A program made the position numbers and the translations under genes. A stretch of DNA of 18,902 nucleotides, taken from Bacteroidota bacterium. GTDB taxonomy: Bacteria; Bacteroidota; Bacteroidia; B-17B0; Aurantibacillaceae. The notes beneath the pieces are model-generated. The model was not told the DNA's origin, did not search any database, and saw only the letters and a list, made by a program, of their open reading frames with translations. Shown piece by piece: positions 13,628-18,902 of the stretch (position 1 is the first letter of the stretch; every line of letters starts with the position of its first letter). The DNA lies in assembly GCA_025360565.1 (NCBI GenBank), contig JANYBY010000373.1, forward strand, positions 1-18,902, written 5' to 3'.

Positions 13628-14826
13628 TATCGTAAGCTGTTTTTGTTAAAGTTTGTAATTTGTCGGTTTAGTTCTATCAGATCGTATTCACTTATTTCGG
13701 TTGATGTTTTAATTTTTTCGCAGTAGGTAAAAAGCTGGTTTACCAATTTATGTTCAATGCCGCTAAGTTCGCAAATTTCGTTTATAAAAATATCGTTAAT
13801 TTGGGCCGTGTCCACATTAAATTTTTTCCGCACCGTTTCGTAAAAATATTTTATTCGCTCCATCGCAATACTTTGATGGTTACTACTGTTAAAATAAACA
13901 TGACTGATAACATTTACAAACTCAAGTGTGCTGTTGGTAAAGGGCTCCGTAACGGGTATGGGCCTTTGACGGCGCCTTCCCTCAGTGATCATGTAAACGA
14001 TCATTGTAAAAATAAGTAAGAGGTAAGCGGCGTAAAGTGCGTCGCTTTCAAAAATAAATTTAAGGAAAGAAACATTTTTTTCGTTAAAGGTTTTGTAATA
14101 TTCGTCCCAAATAAAATGTTTGTTCTTTAGCAAACTCAATAAGGTATACGTCAGCTCTTTATTTTTATGATTCACAATAAAGTAACTTCCAAAAGCATCG
14201 GGCGCTGTCATTAAATACAATTTCCCTTTTCCTACCTTACCTAATATTAAACAGGCGTTTTGTTTTTGAGTTATGGCGAGTATACGAAATCTGCTGGTAT
14301 CAAAGCTTGCGAATGACGCCACGGAAGCGATCTGTGAATACTCATACAATTCCTTAGAATGATCTTTAGCTGTGAGCCTGATCTTTTCGCCCGGCTTATC
14401 CATTAACGAATCAACATTAAATCCGTAATTAAAAAAATCGTATTGTGTTTTTAAATGGAATGTATCGGCCAGAGCTCCGTTAAACTCATTGCCGGCAATA
14501 AAAACATTTGCGCCGTTATCCAAAATTTGAAAAAGGGAATTGATATCACTTTTATTAAAATTAAAACTGCCATTAATTAAAAGAACGGAAGATGTGGAAT
14601 CTAATTTTTCCTTCAAGTTATAAAACGTTTCATTATTAACGGATACATTTTCAGAATAAACGCCATTCAATAAATTATAAATGGCAGTGCAGCCAAATGG
14701 GGCTTTGTCATTGCGCATATAACTTCTTCGCCAGTTGATCGGCTGTGGCAAAAAATATTGAAATACAACTATTAAAATAAATAGCCCTAAAAAAGTGTAG
14801 AAATATTTTTTATTGCCTTTAAACAT
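13627..14826 (-). CDS. DUF4350 domain membrane protein of the MoxR operon
   Basis: 399 residues. An N-terminal membrane helix (about 9-27) is followed by 'NWRRSYMRNDKAPFGCTAIY' (31-50), the recognisable start of a DUF4350 region. That region continues as an alpha/beta domain ('SVLLINGSFNFNKSDI', 'NGANVFIAGNEFNG', 'GKVGKGKLYLMTAPDAFG') reminiscent of glutamine-amidotransferase-like or GIFT-type folds. A second helix lies at about 258-280, followed by the basic segment TEGRRRQRP and a cytosolic tail. The function is unknown, but the family is almost always encoded with MoxR, DUF58 and DUF4129. It overlaps the DUF4129 stop by 8 bp (ATGTTTAA) and moxR by 1 bp. Confidence 0.85.
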   Translation of the reverse strand: MFKGNKKYFYTFLGLFILIVVFQYFLPQPINWRRSYMRNDKAPFGCTAIYNLLNGVYSENVSVNNETFYNLKEKLDSTSSVLLINGSFNFNKSDINSLFQILDNGANVFIAGNEFNGALADTFHLKTQYDFFNYGFNVDSLMDKPGEKIRLTAKDHSKELYEYSQIASVASFASFDTSRFRILAITQKQNACLILGKVGKGKLYLMTAPDAFGSYFIVNHKNKELTYTLLSLLKNKHFIWDEYYKTFNEKNVSFLKFIFESDALYAAYLLLIFTMIVYMITEGRRRQRPIPVTEPFTNSTLEFVNVISHVYFNSSNHQSIAMERIKYFYETVRKKFNVDTAQINDIFINEICELSGIEHKLVNQLFTYCEKIKTSTEISEYDLIELNRQITNFNKNSLR

Positions 14827-15637
14827 TTATTTGTTTTTCAACCGCATTAAATTTAGCGGCGTTATTTTGGTAAGTCGATCCGTTCAATATAAATTGTCCG
14901 TACCAGACGTATTCGTAAATGCGACTTAATTTTATAAATGCCTGATAAAGATCTTTTCCTTTTAATTCGTGCCCGTAATCAATATTGGTTTTAAACGGTG
15001 CAAATGTTATCAGTTGCTTTTTATCGAGCAGGAAAAGCGTTTTTAAATAATGCCATCTAATGGCCGTGCGAAAATCGGACGATTTAAAGGCTTCAGCTAT
15101 TTTTACATCAAAGTTAATGGTATCAAGATCCTCAATAAGGTCACTGAAGTTAAACGATGTTGATTTAGATTTAGGCTTAATTAAACTTACCAATTCGGTT
15201 TTTGATAAAAGCCAGATCACAATAATAACACATACAATAACTATGCTCCAGATCAATATTTGCCGCGCCAAATAAATATTATCGTACCCGGCATTCCCAA
15301 AAAATTTATCGGCAAACCATTCTAAAAATTTTTCAATTAATCCTTTATCATCAGCGGCTTTTCGATCATATTTTAATTTTGGATCTGAAAAAACTTTTTG
15401 TTCTTGTTCTTTTGTCGGTCGGAATGTTTTTATTTCTGATGAATCAAATACCGGAAAATTGGAAAATTGTTTTTCAAGCTTGTCAGGGCCGCTTGTACTT
15501 GATTCTTCTATGATGGAATCATTTAAAACAATTGTTGAGTCTTGCCCATGAATACGTGTATTCGAAAAGAAAAATACGAAAAGAAAAAAAGTAAAACGAG
15601 TATGTAAGTGCCAAAGGAAGATATTATTGTATTTGAT
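14819..15637 (-). CDS. DUF4129 domain membrane protein, full frame with a non-canonical start
   Basis: The C-terminal half (membrane helix about 127-143, then 'FKSSDFRTAIRWHYLKTLFLLDKK' and 'YEYVWYGQF') is DUF4129-like. Calling TTG at 15271 would give 150 residues with no N-terminal domain. Reading upstream, the frame stays open to a TAA at 15640-15638 and encodes a signal-peptide-like segment 'LHTRFTFFLFVFFFSNTRI', a Ser/Glu-rich linker and 'SDPKLKYDRKAADDKGLIEKF', which is what complete family members have before the helix. No ATG, GTG or TTG occurs in frame before 15271. ATC at 15637, followed by Lys and a good signal peptide, is the best guess and gives 272 residues; ATC at 15622 is the alternative. 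It overlaps the upstream membrane-protein gene by 14 bp and DUF4350 by 8 bp. Confidence 0.75.
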   Translation of the reverse strand: MKYNNIFLWHLHTRFTFFLFVFFFSNTRIHGQDSTIVLNDSIIEESSTSGPDKLEKQFSNFPVFDSSEIKTFRPTKEQEQKVFSDPKLKYDRKAADDKGLIEKFLEWFADKFFGNAGYDNIYLARQILIWSIVIVCVIIVIWLLSKTELVSLIKPKSKSTSFNFSDLIEDLDTINFDVKIAEAFKSSDFRTAIRWHYLKTLFLLDKKQLITFAPFKTNIDYGHELKGKDLYQAFIKLSRIYEYVWYGQFILNGSTYQNNAAKFNAVEKQINV

Positions 15638-16604
15638 TTATTTTATCAATAATAGAAACGCCTTCTTTTTTCTCTTCGAGAGAGTTGTATTGGTAAATGA
15701 CCATTAAACTAAAAAGGACTCTTACGCCGTGCGATAACAAAGTACAAATGGAAACAACAGCTATTATAAGAATGGAGGTGGAATTGTCTCCGGCTGAATA
15801 ATCTCCGTTCATTTTGATCCGCGAAAAAGTGGATATGATGGTAACAATAAACATGGGAATTTGAACAATTGCCGCCATAATTGCATAGGTTAAAAAGCCC
15901 ACCATTACGATTACCCATGTATTCCAAAAATTACCCTTTAAATAATAAAGAACTTTTTTAATGGCGGCAAAAATAGGAAGGCCATCTCGCTGACAAACGT
16001 AAAGAGCCGCTAAAGGAATAAATGAAATGATCGGGCCAAAAATTATCATCACTACAAACAAGGCGAGGAAAAAGATCACCAATAAAACTATTACGCCTGT
16101 TGTGTTTCCGCTACCTCCTCCGCCAGCCAAAGCAAATAGACCCGCAAAAATGAAAACAATTACAACTATAAAAATAACGGAGACTAAAATTAATAAAAGT
16201 GTATTGCCCAATACACGCCAAAAATCCGGAAAAAAATTTGTTGTGCTGTGACTTAAGTTAAGTTGTTCGCCGGATTGAAGTTTTTCGTTTTCGAGTAAAT
16301 TTTTAGTAAGTACAACATTGTAAACTGTTATGCCAACAAACATCACACTCATCATAATGGCGTAAGAGCCAATCAGCCCGGCATAAAAGGAAGTTAAACC
16401 CCCGCCCTTTAAAAGAGTGCTCATGCCAAGATTTGACCCGAACATATTGGCTGAAACTACCGCGGCCACTAACAAGAATGGGCCTGCAAAAAATAACAGG
16501 CTTCCGTACAAGGTTTTAAAATTTTGTTTAATAAAACCAAACGTGGCACTGAAAACTCCTCCCAGATCGCGCACTTTTTTTAAATATATTTTTTGATCAG
16601 TCAT
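15624..16604 (-). CDS. Multi-pass membrane protein of the MoxR operon, unknown function
   Basis: 326 residues with about six hydrophobic helices (33-53, 77-99, 131-160, 170-202, 228-262, 278-304), a glycine-rich turn GGGGSG (161-166), and short cytosolic ends. The N-terminus 'LGGVFSATFGFIKQNFKTL' is the typical amphipathic entry of DUF4013/YciC-like membrane proteins, but I cannot fix the family. It lies between the SpoIIM-like gene, whose stop it overlaps by 8 bp (ATGACTGA), and DUF4129. It therefore belongs to the same translationally coupled unit and probably to the same membrane system. Codon use and composition match its neighbours. Confidence 0.8.
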   Translation of the reverse strand: MTDQKIYLKKVRDLGGVFSATFGFIKQNFKTLYGSLLFFAGPFLLVAAVVSANMFGSNLGMSTLLKGGGLTSFYAGLIGSYAIMMSVMFVGITVYNVVLTKNLLENEKLQSGEQLNLSHSTTNFFPDFWRVLGNTLLLILVSVIFIVVIVFIFAGLFALAGGGGSGNTTGVIVLLVIFFLALFVVMIIFGPIISFIPLAALYVCQRDGLPIFAAIKKVLYYLKGNFWNTWVIVMVGFLTYAIMAAIVQIPMFIVTIISTFSRIKMNGDYSAGDNSTSILIIAVVSICTLLSHGVRVLFSLMVIYQYNSLEEKKEGVSIIDKINQIQ

Positions 16605-17565
16605 ATTTTAACTTGTATTTATTTTTTAAATAAAGCGGCAGCACAATAAAATAACCAATTATAAATGCGAATGATAAAATGATGATCGTTAAACTTAAGG
16701 CAATGTGCATTTCGGTATAACGGGTTACAAAACTTTCTAAAAAACCTGCGGTTATAAAAACCGGAACCAGGCCTATAACAATTTTTAACCCGTCCTTACC
16801 CCCACGCATAAAGGATTGGAGGCGTGTATGTGTTTTCGGAAAAATATAACTGTTGCCTAGAACAAAACCCGCGCATCCTGCAATAACAATGGCCGAGATC
16901 TCTAAAGTGCCATGGATCCAAACCACTTTCAAAGAATTTTCGAGAACGCCATATTGATAAAATAAAGTAAAAAAACATCCGAGCATTATGCCGTTATATA
17001 ATAAAAGCAACGAAGTGCCAAAAGCAGTTGCAAGGCCAAATACAAAAGCGATGAACGAAACGCGGATATTATTTAAGGTAATTGCCATGAACATATAAAA
17101 CTGATTGCCTTCGCCATAAATACCTAAAGCATTTCCTTTTTTTATTCTTTCAATGGTTTCATCAACGTAATAATCTCCTAAAATAAGGCGCACAAAACTG
17201 TCGTCGTAAATCTGCGAAACTATGCCAATGGTTGTTGCGATGGCAGTAACAACAAAGGAATAAAAAAGATATTTGTGATAACGGGCAAACATTAATGGCA
17301 CTTCTTTGGCATAAAAAGTAACAAAACGGTTGCCTACTTCTTTTTTATTTTTATAAACTAGATGATGGATTCTTGATGCAAGCCCGTTTACATAAGCATT
17401 TGTATTTGTATCGGCGTAATTGGTGTTGGCGTATGAAAGGTCGTCAGTAAGCTCAATGAACATTTCGGTTAATTGCGCGGGTTTAGCAGATTCCTTGGAA
17501 TCTATTATTTTTTCATAATTTTCCCATTTAGAAGCATTTTGTTTCAAAAAGGTAATTTCCTTCAT
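16597..17565 (-). CDS. Stage II sporulation protein M-like (SpoIIM/DUF95) membrane protein
   Basis: 322 residues. A cytosolic N-terminal helical region (1-97) is followed by about six membrane helices (98-118, 163-188, 190-205, 218-237, 261-280, 287-312). Family marks are 'NNIRVSFIAFVFG' (165-177), 'HGTLEISAIVIAGCAGFVLG' (218-237) and 'VPVFITAGFLESFVT' (267-281). SpoIIM-like proteins occur widely in non-sporulating bacteria next to RDD and MoxR genes, so the sporulation name is only historical; the role is unknown. It is the first gene of the operon, with a candidate promoter in the 66-bp gap it shares with the divergent RDD gene. Confidence 0.93.
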   Translation of the reverse strand: MKEITFLKQNASKWENYEKIIDSKESAKPAQLTEMFIELTDDLSYANTNYADTNTNAYVNGLASRIHHLVYKNKKEVGNRFVTFYAKEVPLMFARYHKYLFYSFVVTAIATTIGIVSQIYDDSFVRLILGDYYVDETIERIKKGNALGIYGEGNQFYMFMAITLNNIRVSFIAFVFGLATAFGTSLLLLYNGIMLGCFFTLFYQYGVLENSLKVVWIHGTLEISAIVIAGCAGFVLGNSYIFPKTHTRLQSFMRGGKDGLKIVIGLVPVFITAGFLESFVTRYTEMHIALSLTIIILSFAFIIGYFIVLPLYLKNKYKLKYD

Positions 17566-17590
17566 TCGTTTTTTTTATCTTAGCAACCAC

Positions 17591-17621
17591 TAAATATAAG
17601 TATTAAAATATAAAGTGCCAA
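17591..17621 (-). promoter_or_regulatory. Candidate Bacteroidota promoter for the SpoIIM-MoxR-DUF58 operon
   Basis: On the minus strand TTG (17621-17619) is followed after 20 bases by TATATTTA (17598-17591), one base off TAnnTTTG, giving an expected leader of about 20 bases before the ATG at 17565. I see no comparable site for the divergent RDD gene in the same gap. Confidence 0.4.
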
Positions 17622-17631
17622 TAGAAGATAC

Positions 17632-18378
17632 TTGGAAAAAATAAAAATAAATACAACACAAAATGTTTCCCTTTCTTATGAGGCTGCAGGGGTGGGCCCG
17701 AGGATCTTAGCAGGACTTTTAGATATGATCTTTGTGTACGCCTATTTTTTGATCGTGGCTTTGATATTTTCTTTCGCCATCTCGAGGAGTAGATATACAG
17801 GTGATTATGAGAAGACCGAAAATTATAATCAGCTAATGATTGGCCTGTTTATCTTGTGCATTTTACCCGCTCTTATTTATCATTTATTATGCGAAACGTT
17901 TTTAAACGGGCAGAGTTTTGGAAAAAAGATCGTGAAAATTAAGGTCATAAAATTAAATGGTACACAACCTAATTTCAGTTCATTTTTAATCCGCTCCATG
18001 TTCAGGTTGATCGATAGGCCAATGATAGCGCTGGTTACAGTAGCGGTATCAAAAAACTCACAACGCTTTGGTGATATGATCGCGGGCACAACCGTAATTC
18101 AACTCAACAAACCAATTACAATTAACGATACCATTTTACACAAACATAAAACAAATTATAAGATCTCTTATTCGCAGGTTTCTTTAATAAGTGATAAGGA
18201 TGCGAATACTATAAAAGAAGTTTTAGATTTTAGCCGTAACCAAAATCAGCCGCAGCATTTAACCCTGCTTAGCGAAAAGATCCGAAAAAAGTACGGCATT
18301 GCCGGTGTGCCAAAGAACGATGAGGAATTTTTAAATACATTGTTAATGGATTATTCCCATTATCAATTTGAAAAATAA
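17632..18378 (+). CDS. RDD domain membrane protein, TTG start
   Basis: 248 residues. The RDD domain fills the first two thirds: 'GPRILAGLLDMIFVYAYF' (22-39, with the family Arg and Asp), a second helix pair ending 'CETFLNGQSFGKKIVKIKVI', a third part 'SMFRLIDRP', and 'QRFGDMIAGTTVI' (about 144-156, the second Asp). The last 90 residues are soluble and charged. RDD proteins have been linked to ion or solute transport, but here the link is the neighbourhood: this gene is divergent from the SpoIIM-MoxR operon, a common pairing. No ATG exists between the upstream stop at 17611 and the domain, so TTG at 17632 is the only reasonable start and gives the usual short N-terminus. Confidence 0.9.
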   Translation: MEKIKINTTQNVSLSYEAAGVGPRILAGLLDMIFVYAYFLIVALIFSFAISRSRYTGDYEKTENYNQLMIGLFILCILPALIYHLLCETFLNGQSFGKKIVKIKVIKLNGTQPNFSSFLIRSMFRLIDRPMIALVTVAVSKNSQRFGDMIAGTTVIQLNKPITINDTILHKHKTNYKISYSQVSLISDKDANTIKEVLDFSRNQNQPQHLTLLSEKIRKKYGIAGVPKNDEEFLNTLLMDYSHYQFEK

Positions 18379-18389
18379 TTACTTAATTT

Positions 18390-18419
18390 TTGAGGTACCA
18401 TTTATTTTACCTAAATTTA
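18390..18419 (+). promoter_or_regulatory. Candidate Bacteroidota promoter for the last gene
   Basis: TTG (18390-18392), a 19-base spacer, then TAAATTTA (18412-18419), one base off TAnnTTTG, 20 bp before the ATG at 18440. A weak inverted repeat AGGTA/TACCT (18394-18398 with 18408-18412) lies inside the spacer and might be an operator or chance. Confidence 0.45.
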
Positions 18420-18439
18420 GTATTCATAAAAATAAAAAA

Positions 18440-18902
18440 ATGAAATATTTTACACAGTTAGTTTTGCTTTTTTCGGCAAGTGCCATATTTGCTCAGGTTT
18501 CGGCCAATAAAAAAACATTTACAATGAAAAGGGAAGCCGTTGTAAACCTTGGTGAAATTAAAACTGATTTTGCTCCAAAATTATTGGTGATGGAAATGCC
18601 GGAACAAGGGGCTGAAGAAATTGAAAAGTATAATTACCCCAAAAACTATAAACTAAATAATGCAAATAAAATAGCCAGTCCACCTTTAAGCTCGTTAACC
18701 TTAGGGCAAAGTTTTGGTGCAAACAATTGGGGGCTTAGCACGCCAAATGATAACGACATGGCTATTTCGGATTCAGGAATTGTTATTTCGGTTATTAACA
18801 CAAACATTTATGTAAAAAATACCATCACAAATTTTACCAACAGTTTTAAATCATTAAGTGTATTTACGCAACCGGTAAATAATAATCATCAGGAATTCGA
18901 TC
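18440..18902 (+). CDS. Secreted protein, 3' end outside window
   Basis: ATG at 18440 after an A-rich leader opens a frame that runs off the end of the window (154 codons seen). 'MKYFTQLVLLFSASAIFAQ' is a clear signal peptide, cleaved near residue 19. The following part (about 20-85) is a propeptide-like linker. From about 90 it reads 'LGQSFGANNWGLSTPNDNDMAIS..GIVISVINTNIYV', a pattern I associate with large Bacteroidota secreted proteins that have sialidase/BNR-like propellers and a T9SS sorting tail; neither can be confirmed here. No link to the RDD gene 61 bp upstream is apparent, as it has its own candidate promoter. Confidence 0.8.
   Translation, partial: MKYFTQLVLLFSASAIFAQVSANKKTFTMKREAVVNLGEIKTDFAPKLLVMEMPEQGAEEIEKYNYPKNYKLNNANKIASPPLSSLTLGQSFGANNWGLSTPNDNDMAISDSGIVISVINTNIYVKNTITNFTNSFKSLSVFTQPVNNNHQEFD

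Overview
The window looks like chromosome of an AT-rich Bacteroidota bacterium, probably flavobacteria- or sphingobacteria-like. The evidence is a secreted protein with a type IX secretion (T9SS) C-terminal sorting domain, several upstream sites resembling the Bacteroidota TTG-N19/20-TAnnTTTG promoter, scattered Bacteroidota-style intergenic palindromes, and a MoxR/DUF58 membrane-stress cluster in the arrangement common in that phylum. No rRNA, tRNA or CRISPR array was seen.

Left part (1-6000): a Bro-N-type protein that enters from outside the window; pntA and pntB, encoding a complete proton-translocating NAD(P) transhydrogenase; a minus-strand exported protein of unknown function, perhaps an outer-membrane barrel; and a small exported protein with an OmpA-like C-terminal domain. 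The gaps are rich in short palindromes: a hairpin between pntA and pntB, two diverged 'GTCATCCCGA...GGGATC' repeats (one carrying an inserted palindrome), and a run of three hairpins before the OmpA-like gene.

Middle (6057-10619): a minus-strand exported di-haem cytochrome c peroxidase (MauG/CcpA family) with an imelysin-like N-terminal domain, and a divergent 806-residue T9SS cargo protein with a kelch-type propeller, a galactose-oxidase-like early-set domain, Ig/PKD-like repeats and a sorting domain.

Right part (10749-17565, minus strand): a compact operon, in transcription order spoIIM-like, six-helix membrane protein, DUF4129, DUF4350, MoxR AAA+ ATPase, DUF58. The first five genes abut or overlap. 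A divergent RDD-domain gene (17632) and the start of another secreted protein (18440) lie beyond. The DUF4129 gene has no ATG, GTG or TTG start, although its frame is open through a good signal peptide.

The most interesting signal is a pair of elements with matching ends. One of 549 bp (12102-12650) fills the only large gap in the operon, between moxR and DUF58, and carries a GxxExxY-family (PD-(D/E)XK nuclease-like) gene broken by one in-frame TAA. A 113-bp relative with no gene (10633-10745) sits at the other end of DUF58. Both have TTAACCRCAA termini, distinct left and right subterminal motifs, the same orientation, and a right end 2-3 bp past a stop codon. I read this as a nuclease-carrying mobile or repeat element plus a MITE-like derivative. 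That is an inference from two copies only.

The only gene-poor stretch above 300 bases is 12096-12652, which is that element.
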